Source: Ascidia mentula
Lineage: Eukaryota; Chordata; Ascidiacea; Phlebobranchia; Ascidiidae
NCBI GenBank assembly: GCA_947561715.1
Contig: OX387203.1
Location: 11,718,001-11,782,000 of the forward strand
Length of the DNA: 64,000 nucleotides
Reading direction: 5' to 3'
In this document: positions 49,669 through 63,000 of the stretch, piece by piece
Position numbering within the stretch: the first letter of the stretch is position 1
Layout: the number at the start of each line of letters is the position of its first letter
Position numbers and translations under genes: made by a program
The notes under the pieces: model-generated
The model's input: the letters and a program-made list of their open reading frames with translations, nothing else
Told to the model about the DNA's origin: nothing
Database searches by the model: none

Positions 49669-52600
49669 GTGCTGAAATCGCATAGTTACATACGTTGTGC
49701 AACCGCAAAAGCAATACTGGAGTATCAACGTTTTCCACTGTATAATAAAGCTTGTACTGCAAAAAAATATTTTTCATCGAAAAGTCATATACTGCAAAAT
49801 GGACAAGTGCTGAAATCGCATAGTTACATACGTTGTGCAACCGCAAAAGCAATACTGGAGTATCAGCGTTTTCCACAGTATAATAAAGCTTGTACTGCAA
49901 AAAAATATTTTTTATCGAAAAGTCATATACTGCAAAATGGACAAGTGCTGAAATCGCATAGTTACATACGTTGTGCAACCGCAAAAGCAATACTGGAGTA
50001 TCAGCGTTTTCCACTGTATAATAAAGCTTGTACTGCAAAAAATTATTTTTTGTCGAAAAGTCATACACTGCAAAATGGACAAGTGCTGCAATCTCATAGT
50101 TACATACGTTGTGCAACCGCAAAAGCAATACTGGAGTATCAGCGTTTTCCACTGTATAATAAAGCTTGTACAGCAAAAAAATATTTTTTATCGAAAAGTC
50201 ATATACTGCAAAATGGACAAGTGCTGAAATCGCGTAGTTACATACGTTGTGCAACCGCAAAAGCAATACTGGAGTATCAGCGTTTTCCACAGTATAATAA
50301 AGCTTATACTGCAAAAAAAAATTTTTTACCGAAAAGTCATATACTGCAAAATGGACAAGTGCTGAAATCGCATAGTTACATACGTTGTGCAACCGCAAAA
50401 GCAATACTGGAGTATCAGCGTTTTCCACTGTATAATAAAGCTTGTACTGCAAAAAAATATTTTTCATCGAAAAGTCATATACTGCAAAATGGACAAGTGC
50501 TGAAATCGCATAGTTACATACGTTGTGCAACCGCAAAAGCAATACTGGAGTATCAGCGTTTTCCACTGTATAATAAAGCTTGTACTGCAAAAAATTATTT
50601 TTTGTCGAAAAATCATACACTGCAAAATGGACAAGTGCTGAAATCTCATAGTTACATACGTTGTGCAACCGCAAAAGCAATACTGGAGTATCAGCGTTTT
50701 CCACTGTATAATAAAGCTTGTACTGCAAAAAAATATTTTTTATCGAAAAGTCATATACTGCAAAATGGACAAGTGCTGAAATCGCATAGTTACATACGTT
50801 GTGCAGCCGCAAAAGCAATACTGGAGTATCAGCGTTTTCCACTGTATAATAAAGCTTGTACTGAAAAAAATATTTTTCATCGAAAAGTCATATACTGCAA
50901 AATGGACAAGTGCTGAAATCGCATAGTTACATACGTTGTGCAACCGCAAAAGCAATACTCGAGTATCAGCGTTTTCCACAGTATAATAAAGCTTGTACTG
51001 CAAAAAAATATTTTTTATCGAAAAGTCATATACTGCAAAATGGACAAGTGCTGAAATCGCATAGTTACATACGTTGTGCAACCGCAAAAGCAATACTGGA
51101 GTATCAGCGTTTTCCACTGTATAATAAAGCTTGTACTGCAAAAAATAATTTTTTGTCGAAAAGTCATACACTGCAAAATGGACAAGTGCTGAAATCTCAT
51201 AGTTACATACGTTGTGCAACCGCAAAAGCAATACTGGAGTATCAGCGTTTTCCACTGTATAATAAAGCTTGTACAGCAAAAAAATATTTTTTATCGAAAA
51301 GTCATATACTGCAAAATGGACAAGTGCTGAAATCGCATAGTTACATACGTTGTGCAACCGCAAAAGCAATACTGGAGTATCAGCGTTTTCCACAGTATAA
51401 TAAAGCTTATACTGCAAAAAAATATTTTTTACCGAAAAGTCATATACTGCAAAATGGACAAGTGCTGAAATCGCATAGTTACATACGTTGTGCAACCGCA
51501 AAAGCAATACTGGAGTATCAGCGTTTTCCACTGTATAATAAAGCTTGTACTGCAAAAAATTATTTTTTGTCGAAAAGTCATACACTGCAAAATGGACAAG
51601 TGCTGAAATCTCATAGTTACATACGTTGTGCAACCGCAAAAGCAATACTGGAGTATCAGCGTTTTCCACTGTATAATAAAGCTTGTACAGCAAAAAAATA
51701 TTTTTTATCGAAAAGTCATATACTGCAAAATGGACAAGTGCTGAAATCGCATAGTTACATACGTTGTGCAGCCGCAAAAGCAATACTGGAGTATCAGCGT
51801 TTTCCACTGTATAATAAAGCTTGTACTGAAAAAAATATTTTTCATCGAATAGTCATATACTGCAAAATGGACAAGTGCTGAAATCGCGTAGTTACATACG
51901 TTGTGCAACCGCAAAAGCAATACTGGAGTATCAGCGTTTTCCACTGTATAATAAAGCTTGTACTGCAAAAAATTATTTTTTGTCGAAAAGTCATACACTG
52001 CAAAATGGACAAGTGCTGAAATCTCATAGTTACATACGTTGTGCAACCGCAAAAGCAATACTGGAGTATCAGCGTTTTCCACTGTATAATAAAGCTTGTA
52101 CTGCAAAAAAATATTTTTTATCGAAAAGTCATATACTGCAAAATGGACAAGTGCTGAAATCGCATAGTTACATACGTTGTGCAACCGCAAAAGCAATACT
52201 GGAGTATCAGCGTTTTCAACTGTATAATAAAGCTTGTACTGCAAAAAATTATTTTTTGTCGAAAAGTCATACACTGCAAAATGGACAAGTGCTGAAATCT
52301 CAAAGTTACATACGTTGTGCAACCGCAAAAGCAATACTGGAGTATCAGCGTTTTCCACTGTATAATAAAGCTTGTACTGCAAAAAAATATTTTTTATCGA
52401 AAAGTCATATACTGCAAAATGGACAAGTGCTGAAATCGCATAGTTACATACGTTGTGCAACCGCAAAAGCAATAATGGAGTATCAGCGTTTTCCACTGTA
52501 TAATAAAGCTTGTACTGCAAAAAATTTTTTTTTGTCGAAAAGTCATACACTGCAAAGTGGACAAGTGCTGAAATCTCATAGTTACATACGTTGTGCAACC

Positions 52601-52704
52601 GCAAAAGCAATACTGGAGTATCAGCGTTTTCCACTGTATAATAAAAAGCTTGTACTGCAAAAAAATATTTTTTATCGAAAAGTCATATACTGCAAAATGG
52701 ACAA

Positions 52705-53260
52705 GTGCTGAAATCGCATAGTTACATACGTTGTGCAACCGCAAAAGCAATACTGGAGCATCAGCGTTTTCCACTGTATGATAAAGCTTGTACTGAAAAA
52801 AATTATTTTTCATCGAAAAGTCATATACTGCAAAATGGACAAGTGCTGAAATTGCACAGTTACATACGTTGTGCAACCGCAAAAGCAATGCTGGAGTATC
52901 AGCGTTTTCCACTATATAATAAAGCTTGTACTGCAAAAAAATATTTTTCATCGAAAAATCATATACTGCAAAATGGACAAGTGCTGAAATCGCTCAGTTA
53001 CATACGTTGTGCAAACGCAAAAGCAATACTGGAGTACCAGCGTTTTCCAACGTATAATAAAGCTTGTACTGAAAAAAATTATTTTTTATCGAAAAGTCAT
53101 ACACTGCAAAATGGACAAGTGCTAAAATCTCATAGTTACATACGTTGTGCAACCGCAAAAGCAATACTGGAGTATCTGCGTTTTCCACTGTATAATAAAG
53201 CTTGTACTGCAAAAAATTATTTTTTGTCGAAAAGTCATATACTGCAAAATGGACAAGTGC
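52705..53260. repeat. Diverged monomer block, copy 4 (second empty site)
   Basis: Carries the same private changes as copy 1 (GGAGCATCAGCG, GTATGATAAAGC, AAATTGCACAGTT, GCAATGCTGG, GCAAACGC). It is likewise preceded by the ATAAAAAGCTTG monomer, here at 52641, exactly 46020 bp from its counterpart at 6621. It preserves an uninterrupted version of the LINE target. One private change relative to copy 1 is CCAACGTATAATAAAG near 53049. Confidence 0.9.
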
Positions 53261-54496
53261 TGAAATCGCATAGTTACATACGTTGTGCAACCGCAAAAGC
53301 AATACTGGAGTATCAGCGTTTTCCACTGTATAATAAAGCTTGTACTGCAAAAAAATATTTTTTATCGAAAAGTCATATACTGCAAAATGAACAAGTGCTG
53401 AAATCGCATAGTTACATACGTTGTGCAACTGCAAAAGCAATACTGGAGTATCAGCGTTTTCCACTGTATAATAAAGCTTGTACTGCAAAAAATTATTTTT
53501 TGTCGAAAAGTCATACACTGCAAAATGGACAAGTGCTGAAATCTCATAGTTACATACGTTGTGCAACCGCAAAAGCAATACTGGAGTATCAGCGTTTTCC
53601 ACTGTATAATAAAGCTTGTACTGCAAAAATTATTTTTCTTCGAAAAGTCATACACTGCAAAATGGACAAGTGCTGAAATCTCATAGTTACATACGTTGTG
53701 CAACCGCAAAAACAATACTGGAGTATCAGCGTTTTCCACTGTATAATAAAGCTTGTACTGCAAAAAAATATTTTTTATCGAAAAGTCATATACTGCAAAA
53801 TGGACAAGTGCTGAAATCGCATAGTTACATACGTTGTGCAACCGCAAAAGCAATACTGGAGTATCAGCGTTTTCCACTGTATAATAAAGCTTGTACTGCA
53901 AAAAATTATTTTTTGTCGAAAAGTCATACACTGCAAAATGGACAAGTGCTGAAATCTCATAGTTACATACGTTGTGCAACCGCAAAAGCAATACTGGAGT
54001 ATCAGCGTTTTCCACTGTATAATAAAGCTTGTACTGCAAAAAAATATTTTTTATCGAAAAGTCATATACTGCAAAATGGACAAGTGCTGAAATCGCATAG
54101 TTACATACGTTGTGCAACCGCAAAAGCAATACTGGAGTATCAGCGTTTTCCACTGTATAATAAAGCTTGTACTGCAAAAAATTATTTTTTGTCGAAAAGT
54201 CATACACTGCAAAATGGACAAGTGCTGAAATCTCATAGTTACATACGTTGTGCAACCGCAAAAGCAATACTGGAGTATCAGCGTTTTCCACTGTATAATA
54301 AAGCTTGTACTGCAAAAATTATTTTTTGTCGAAAAGTCATACACTGCAAAATGGACAAGTGCTGAAATCTCATAGTTACATACGTTGTGCAACCGCAAAA
54401 ACAATACTGGAGTATCAGCGTTTTCCACTGTATAATAAAGCTTGTACTGCAAAAAAATATTTTTTATCGAAAAGTCATATACTGCAAAATGGACAA

Positions 54497-54634
54497 GTGC
54501 TGAAATCGCATAGTTACATACGTTGTGCAACCGCAAAAGCAATACTGGAGTATCAGCGTTTTCCACTGTATAATAAAGCTTGTACTGCAAAAAATTATTT
54601 TTTGTCGAAAAGTCATACACTGCAAAATGGACAA
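54497..54634. repeat. Representative type A monomer (138 bp)
   Basis: Chosen as a clean example. Its A/T tract reads AAAAAATTATTTTTTGTCG and is followed by GTCATACACTG. The next monomer then begins GTGCTGAAATCTCAT. These three linked positions separate type A from type B. Hand count gives 50 G+C in 138 bases. It contains the single HindIII site shared by nearly all units. Confidence 0.93.
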
Positions 54635-54772
54635 GTGCTGAAATCTCATAGTTACATACGTTGTGCAACCGCAAAAGCAATACTGGAGTATCAGCGTTTT
54701 CCACTGTATAATAAAGCTTGTACTGCAAAAAAATATTTTTTATCGAAAAGTCATATACTGCAAAATGGACAA
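54635..54772. repeat. Representative type B monomer (138 bp)
   Basis: Clean example of the second common type. Its A/T tract contains the perfect 14-bp palindrome AAAAAATATTTTTT followed by ATCG, then GTCATATACTG, and the next unit usually begins GTGCTGAAATCGCAT. Together with the preceding type A unit it makes a 276-bp dimer. Confidence 0.93.
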
Positions 54773-55599
54773 GTGCTGAAATCGCATAGTTACATACGTT
54801 GTGCAACCGCAAAAGCAATACTGGAGTATCAGCGTTTTCCACTGTATAATAAAGCTTGTACTGCAAAAAATTATTTTTTGTCGAAAAGTCATACACTGCA
54901 AAATGGACAAGTGCTGAAATCTCATAGTTACATACGTTGTGCAACCGCAAAAGCAATACTGGAGTATCAGCGTTTTCCACTGTATAATAAAGCTTGTACT
55001 GCAAAAAAATATTTTTTATCGAAAAGTCATATACTGCAAAATGGACAAGTGCTGAAATCTCATAGTTACATACGTTGTGCAACCGCAAAAGCAATACTGG
55101 AGTATCAGCGTTTTCCACTGTATAATAAAGCTTGTACTGCAAAAATTATTTTTTGTCGAAAAGTCATACACTGCAAAATGGACAAGTGCTGAAATCTCAT
55201 AGTTACATACGTTGTGCAACCGCAAAAGCAATAGTGGAGTATCAGCGTTTTCCACTGTATAATAAAGCTTGTACTGCAAAAAAATATTTTTTATCGAAAA
55301 GTCATATACTGCAAAATGGACAAGTGCTGAAATCGCATAGTTACATACGTTGTGCAACCGCAAAAGCAATACTGGAGTATCAGCGTTTTCCACTGTATAA
55401 TAAAGCTTGTACTGCAAAAAATTATTTTTTGTCGAAAAGTCATACACTGCAAAATGGACAAGTGCTGAAATCTCATAGTTACATACGTTGTGCAACCGCA
55501 AAAGCAATACTGGAGTATCAGCGTTTTCCACTGTATAATAAAGCTTGTACTGCAAAAAAATATTTTTTATCGAAAAGTCATATACTGCAAAATGGACAA

Positions 55600-58500
55600 G
55601 TGCTGAAATCGCATAGTTACATACGTTGTGCAACCGCAAAAGCAATACTGGAGTATCAGCGTTTTCCACTGTATAATAAAGCTTGTACTGCGAAAAAAAT
55701 ATTTTTTATCGAAAGGTCATATACTGCAAAATGGACAAGTGCTGAAATCGCATAGTTACATACGTTGTGCAACCGCAAAAGCAATACTGGAGTATCAGCG
55801 TTTTCCACTGTATAATAAAGCTTGTACTGCAAAAAAATATTTTTCATCGAAAAGTCATATACTGCAAAATGGACAAGTGCTAAAATCGCATAGTTACATA
55901 CGTTGTGCAACCGCAAAAGCAATACTGGAGTATCAGCGTTTTCCACTGTATAATAAAGCTTGTACTGCAAAAAATTATTTTTTGTCGAAAAGTCATACAC
56001 TGCAAAATGGACAAGTGCTGAAATCTCATAGTTACATACGTTGTGCAACCGCAAAAGCAATACTGGAGTATCAGCGTTTTCCACTGTATAATAAAGCTTG
56101 TACTGCAAAAATTATTTTTCTTCGAAAAGTCATACACTGCAAAATGGACAAGTGCTGAAATCTCATAGTTACATACGTTGCACAACCGCAAAAACAATAC
56201 TGGAGTATCAGCGTTTTCCACTGTATAATAAAGCTTGTACTGCAAAAAAATATTTTTTATCGAAAAGTCATATACTGCAAAATGGACAAGTGCTGAAATC
56301 GCATAGTTACATACGTTGTGCAACCGCAAAAGCAATACTGGAGTATCAGCGTTTTCCACTGTATAATAAAGCTTGTACTGCAAAAAATTATTTTTTGTCG
56401 AAAAGTCATACACTGCAAAATGGACAAGTGCTGAAATCTCATAGTTACATACGTTGTGCAACCGCAAAAGCAATACTGGAGTATCAGCGTTTTCCACTGT
56501 ATAATAAAGCTTGTACTGCAAAAAAATATTTTTTATCGAAAAGTCATATACTGCAAAATGGACAAGTGCTGAAATCTCATAGTTACATACGTTGTGCAAC
56601 CGCAAAAGCAATACTGGAGTATCAGCGTTTTCCACTGTATAATAAAGCTTGTACTGCAAAAAAATATTTTTTATCGAAAAGTCATATACTGCAAAATGGA
56701 CAAGTGCTGAAATCGCATAGTTACATACGTTGTGCAACCGCAAAAGCAATACTGGAGTATCAGCGTTTTCCACTGTATAATAAAGCTTGTACTGCAAAAA
56801 ATTATTTTTTGTCGAAAAGTCATACACTGCAAAATGGACAAGTGCTGAAATCTCATAGTTACATACGTTGTGCAACCGCAAAAGCAATACTGGAGTATCA
56901 GCGTTTTCCACTGTATAATAAAGCTTGTACTGCAAAAAAATATTTTTTATCGAAAAGTCATATACTGCAAAATGGACAAGTGCTGAAATCGCATAGTTAC
57001 ATACGTTGTGCAACCGCAAAAGCAATACTGGAGTATCAGCGTTTTCCACTGTATAATAAAGCTTGTACTGCGAAAAAAATATTTTTTATCGAAAGGTCAT
57101 ATACTGCAAAATGGACAAGTGCTGAAATCGCATAGTTACATACGTTGTGCAACCGCAAAAGCAATACTGGAGTATCAGCGTTTTCCACTGTATAATAAAG
57201 CTTGTACTGCAAAAAAATATTTTTCATCGAAAAGTCATATACTGCAAAATGGACAAGTGCTGAAATCGCATAGTTACATACGTTGTGCAACCGCAAAAGC
57301 AATACTGGAGTATCAGCGTTTTCCACTGTATAATAAAGCTTGTACTGCAAAAATTATTTTTCTTCGAAAAGTCATACACTGCAAAATGGACAAGTGCTGA
57401 AATCTCATAGTTACATACGTTGTGCAACCGCAAAAGCAATACTGGAGTATCAGCGTTTTCCACTGTATAATAAAGCTTGTACTGCAAAAATTATTTTTCT
57501 TCGAAAAGTCATACACTGCAAAATGGACAAGTGCTGAAATCGCATAGTTACATACGTTGTGCAACCGCAAAAACAATACTGGAGTATCAGCGTTTTCCAC
57601 TGTATAATAAAGCTTGTACTGCAAAAAAATATTTTTTATCGAAAAGTCATATACTGCAAAATGGACAAGTGCTGAAATCGCATAGTTACATACGTTGTGC
57701 AACCGCAAAAGCAATACTGGAGTATCAGCGTTTTCCACTGTATAATAAAGCTTGTACTGCAAAAAATTATTTTTTTTCGAAAAGTCATACACTGCAAAAT
57801 GGACAAGTGCTGAAATCTCATAGTTACATACGTTGTGCAACCGCAAAAGCAATACTGGAGTATCAGCGTTTTCCACTGTATAATAAAGCTTGTACTGCAA
57901 AATTATTTTTCTTCGAAAAGTCATACACTGCAAAATGGACAAGTGCTGAAATCTCATAGTTACATACGTTGTGCAACCGCAAAAACAATACTGGAGTATC
58001 AGCGTTTTCCACTGTATAATAAAGCTTGTACTGCAAAAAAATATTTTTTATCGAAAAGTCATATACTGCAAAATGGACAAGTGCTGAAATCGCATAGTTA
58101 CATACGTTGTGCAACCGCAAAAGCAATACTGGAGTATCAGCGTTTTCCACTGTATAATAAAGCTTGTACTGCAAAAAATTATTTTTTGTCGAAAAGTCAT
58201 ACACTGCAAAATGGACAAGTGCTGAAATCTCATAGTTACATACGTTGTGCAACCGCAAAAGCAATACTGGAGTATCAGCGTTTTCCACTGTATAATAAAG
58301 CTTGTACTGCAAAAAAATATTTTTTATCGAAAAGTCATATACTGCAAAATGGACAAGTGCTGAAATCTCATAGTTACATACGTTGTGCAACCGCAAAAGC
58401 AATACTGGAGTATCAGCGTTTTCCACTGTATAATAAAGCTTGTACTGCAAAAAAATATTTTTCCTCGAAAAGTCATATACTGCAAAATGGACAAGTGCTG

Positions 58501-61500
58501 AAATCGCATAATTACATACGTTGTGCAACCGCAAAGGCAATACTGGAGTATCAGCGTTTTCCACTGTATAATAAAGCTTGTACTGCAAAAGAATATTTTT
58601 TATCGAAAGGTCATATACTGCAAAATGGACAAGTGCTGAAATCGCATAGTTACATACGTTGTGCAACCGCAAAAGCAATACTGGAGTATCAGCGTTTTCC
58701 ACTGTATAATAAAGCTTGTACTGCAAAAAAATATTTTTCATCGAAAAGTCATATACTGCAAAATGGACAAGTGCTGAAATCTCATAGTTACATACGTTGT
58801 GCAACCGCAAAAGCAATACTGGAGTATCAGCGTTTTCCACTGTATAATAAAGCTTGTACTGCAAAAAATTATTTTTTGTCGAAAAGTCATACACTGCAAA
58901 ATGGACAAGTGCTGAAATCTCATAGTTACATACGTTGTGCAACCGCAAAAGCAATACTGGAGTATCAGCGTTTTCCACTGTATAATAAAGCTTGTACTGC
59001 AAAAAAATATTTTTTATCGAAAAGTCATATACTGCAAAATGGACAAGTGCTGAAATCTCATAGTTACATACGTTGTGCAACCGCAAAAGCAATACTGGAG
59101 TATCAGCGTTTTCCACTGTATAATAAAGCTTGTACTGCAAAAAAATATTTTTCCTCGAAAAGTCATATACTGCAAAATGGACAAGTGCTGAAATCGCATA
59201 ATTACATACGTTGTGCAACCGCAAAGGCAATACTGGAGTATCAGCGTTTTCCACTGTATAATAAAGCTTGTACTGCAAAAGAATATTTTTTATCGAAAGG
59301 TCATATACTGCAAAATGGACAAGTGCTGAAATCGCATAGTTACATACGTTGTGCAACCGCAAAAGCAATACTGGAGTATCAGCGTTTTCCACTGTATAAT
59401 AAAGCTTGTACTGCAAAAAAATATTTTTCATCGAAAAGTCATATACTGCAAAATGGACAAGTGCTGAAATCTCATAGTTACATACGTTGTGCAACCGCAA
59501 AAGCAATACTGGAGTATCAGCGTTTTCCACTGTATAATAAAGCTTGTACTGCAAAAAATTATTTTTTGTCGAAAAGTCATACACAAAATGGACAAGTGCT
59601 GAAATCTCAAAGTTACATACGTTGTGCAATCGCAAAAGCAATACTGGAGTATCAGCGTTTTCCACTGTATAATAAAGCTTGTACTGCAAAAAAATATTTT
59701 TTATCGAAAAGTCATATACTGCAAAATGGACAAGTGCTGAAATCGCATAGTTACATACGTTGTGCAACCGCAAAAGCAATACTGGAGTATCAGCGTTTTC
59801 CACTGTATAATAAAGCTTGTACTGCGAAAAAAATATTTTTTATCGAAAGGTCATATACTGCAAAATGGACAAGTGCTGAAATCGCATAGTTACATACGTT
59901 GTGCAACCGCAAAAGCAATACTGGAGTATCAGCGTTTTCCACTGTATAATAAAGCTTGTACTGCAAAAAAATATTTTTCATCGAAAAGTCATATACTGCA
60001 AAATGGACAAGTGCTGAAATCGCATAGTTACATACGTTGTGCAACCGCAAAAGCAATACTGGAGTATCAGCGTTTTCCACTGTATAATAAAGCTTGTACT
60101 GCAAAAATTATTTTTCTTCGAAAAGTCATACACTGCAAAATGTACAAGTGCTGAAATCTCATAGTTACATACGTTGTGCAACCGCAAAAGCAATACTGGA
60201 GTATCAGCGTTTTCCACTGTATAATAAAGCTTGTACTGCAAAAAATTATTTTTTGTCGAAAAGTCATACACTGCAAAATGGACAAGTGCTGAAATCTCAT
60301 AGTTACATACGTTGTGCAACCGCAAAAGCAATACTGGAGTATCAGCGTTTTCCACTGTATAATAAAGCTTGTACTGCAAAAAATTTTTTTTTGTCGAAAA
60401 GTCATACACTGCAAAATGGACAAGTGCTGAAATCTCATAGTTACATACGTTGTGCAACCGCAAAAGCAATACTGGAGTATCAGCGTTTTCCACTGTATAA
60501 TAAAGCTTGTACTGCAAAAAAATATTTTTTATCGAAAAGTCATATACTGCAAAATGGACAAGTGCTGAAATCGCATAGTTACATACGTTGTGCAACCGCA
60601 AAAGCAATACTGGAGTATCAGCGTTTTCCACTGTATAATAAAGCTTGTACTGCAAAAAATTATTTTTTGTCGAAAAGTCATACACTGCAAAATGGACAAG
60701 TGCTGAAATCTCATAGTTACATACGTTGTGCAACCGCAAAAGCAATACTGGAGTATCAGCGTTTTCCACTGTATAATAAAGCTTGTACTGCAAAAATTAT
60801 TTTTTGTCGAAAAGTCATACACTGCAAAATGGACAAGTGCTGAAATCTTATAGTTACATACGTTGTGCAACCGCAAAAACAATACTGGAGTATCAGCGTT
60901 TTCCACTGTATAATAAAGCTTGTACTGCAAAAAAATATTTTTTATCGAAAAGTCATATACTGCAAAATGGACAAGTGCTGAAATCGCATAGTTACATACG
61001 TTGTGCAACCGCAAAAGCAATACTGGAGTATCAGCGTTTTCCACTGTATAATAAAGCTTGTACTGCAAAAAAATATTTTTTATCGAAAAGTCATATACTG
61101 CAAAATGGACAAGTGCTGAAATCTCATAGTTACATACGTTGTGCAACCGCAAAAGCAATACTGGAGTATCAGCGTTTTCCACTGTATAATAAAGCTTGTA
61201 CTGCAAAAAATATTTTTTATCGAAAAGTCATATACTGCAAAATGGACAAGTGCTGAAATCGCATAGTTACATACTTTGTGCAACCGCAAAAGCAATACTG
61301 GAGTATCAGCGTTTTCCACTGTATAATAAAGCTTGTACTGCAAAAAATTATTTTTTGTCGAAAAGTCATACACTGCAAAATGGACAAGTGCTGAAATCTC
61401 ATAGTTACATACGTTGTGCAACCGCAAAAGCAATACTGGAGTATCAGCGTTTTCCACTGTATAATAAAGCTTGTACTGCAAAAAAATATTTTTTATCGAA

Positions 61501-63000
61501 AAGTCATATACTGCAAAATGGACAAGTGCTGAAATCGCATAGTTACATACGTTGTGCAACCGCAAAAGCAATACTGGAGTATCAGCGTTTTCCACTGTAT
61601 AATAAAGCTTGTACTGCGAAAAAAATATTTTTTATCGAAAGGTCATATACTGCAAAATGGACAAGTGCTGAAATCGCATAGTTACATACGTTGTGCAACC
61701 GCAAAAGCAATACTGGAGTATCAGCGTTTTCCACTGTATAATAAAGCTTGTACTGCAAAAAAATATTTTTCATCGAAAAGTCATATACTGCAAAATGGAC
61801 AAGTGCTGAAATCGCATAGTTACATACGTTGTGCAACCGCAAAAGCAATACTGGAGTATCAGCGTTTTCCACTGTATAATAAAGCTTGTACTGCAAAAAA
61901 TTATTTTTTGTCGAAAAGTCATACACTGCAAAATGGACAAGTGCTGAAATCTCATAGTTACATACGTTGTGCAACCGCAAAAGCAATACTGGAGTATCAG
62001 CGTTTTCCACTGTATAATAAAGCTTGTACTGCAAAAATTATTTTTTGTCGAAAAGTCATACACTGCAAAATGGACAAGTGCTGAAATCTCATAGTTACAT
62101 ACGTTGTGCAACCGCAAAAGCAATACTGGAGTATCAGCGTTTTCCACTGTATAATAAAGCTTGTACTGCAAAAAATTATTTTTTGTCGAAAAGTCATACA
62201 CTGCAAAATGGACAAGTGCTGAAATCTCATAGTTACATACGTTGTGCAACCGCAAAAGCAATACTGGAGTATCAGCGTTTTCCACTGTATAATAAAGCTT
62301 GTACTGCAAAAAAATATTTTTTATCGAAAAGTCATATACTGCAAAATGGACAAGTGCTGAAATCTCATAGTTACATACGTTGTGCAACCGCAAAAGCAAT
62401 ACTGGAGTATCAGCGTTTTCCACTGTATAATAAAGCTTGTACTGCAAAAAAATATTTTTTATCGAAAAGTCATATACTGCAAAATGGACAAGTGCTGAAA
62501 TCGCATAGTTACATACGTTGTGCAACCGCAAAAGCAATACTGGAGTATCAGCGTTTTCCACTGTATAATAAAGCTTGTACTGCAAAAAATTATTTTTTGT
62601 CGAAAAGTCATACACTGCAAAATGGACAAGTGCTGAAATCTCATAGTTACATACGTTGTGCAACCGCAAAAGCAATACTGGAGTATCAGCGTTTTCCACT
62701 GTATAATAAAGCTTGTACTGCAAAAAAATATTTTTTATCGAAAAGTCATATACTGCAAAATGGACAAGTGCTGAAATCGCATAGTTACATACGTTGTGCA
62801 ACCGCAAAAGCAATACTGGAGTATCAGCGTTTTCCACTGTATAATAAAGCTTGTACTGCGAAAAAAATATTTTTTATCGAAAGGTCATATACTGCAAAAT
62901 GGACAAGTGCTGAAATCGCATAGTTACATACGTTGTGCAACCGCAAAAGCAATACTGGAGTATCAGCGTTTTCCACTGTATAATAAAGCTTGTACTGCAA
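55600..63000. repeat. Blocks marked by ACTGCGAAAAAAATATT monomers
   Basis: A monomer with CTGCGAAAAAAATATTTTTT and ATCGAAAGGTCAT occurs with its CG at 55691, 57071, 59825, 61617 and 62859. It is one base longer than normal in its A tract. Spacings are 1380 (ten monomers), 2754, 1792 and 1242 bp (nine monomers). Each copy is followed by a TTTTCATCG monomer, which supports copying as a block. Confidence 0.87.
58234..59613. repeat. 690-bp (five-monomer) tandem duplication
   Basis: TTCCTCGAAAAG recurs at 58461 and 59151, exactly 690 bp apart. It is followed in both copies by CATAATTACATAC, CCGCAAAGGCAATAC, GCAAAAGAATATTTTTTATCG and CGAAAGGTCAT in the same order. Near the end of the second copy three bases are missing (CATACACAAAATGG near 59580), which keeps the frame. 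This is among the youngest-looking events in the array. Confidence 0.92.

Larger units (their letters stand above)
54359..55599. repeat. Strictly alternating B/A dimer stretch (nine monomers)
   Basis: Nine consecutive monomers alternate B-A-B-A-B-A-B-A-B with a 276-bp dimer period. One of the A units is one base short in its A tract (GCAAAAATTATT near 55140), so the stretch is 1241 bp rather than 1242. This is the cleanest dimeric higher-order repeat I could find; elsewhere the alternation is broken by A-A or B-B neighbours and by rarer variants. Confidence 0.85.

Noticed and set aside
54497-54634. CENP-B box in the monomer (ACGTTGTGCAACCGC region)
   Set aside because: There is a vague likeness around CGTTG and CCG, but the fixed positions of the core (TTCG, A, CGGG at set spacing) do not match.
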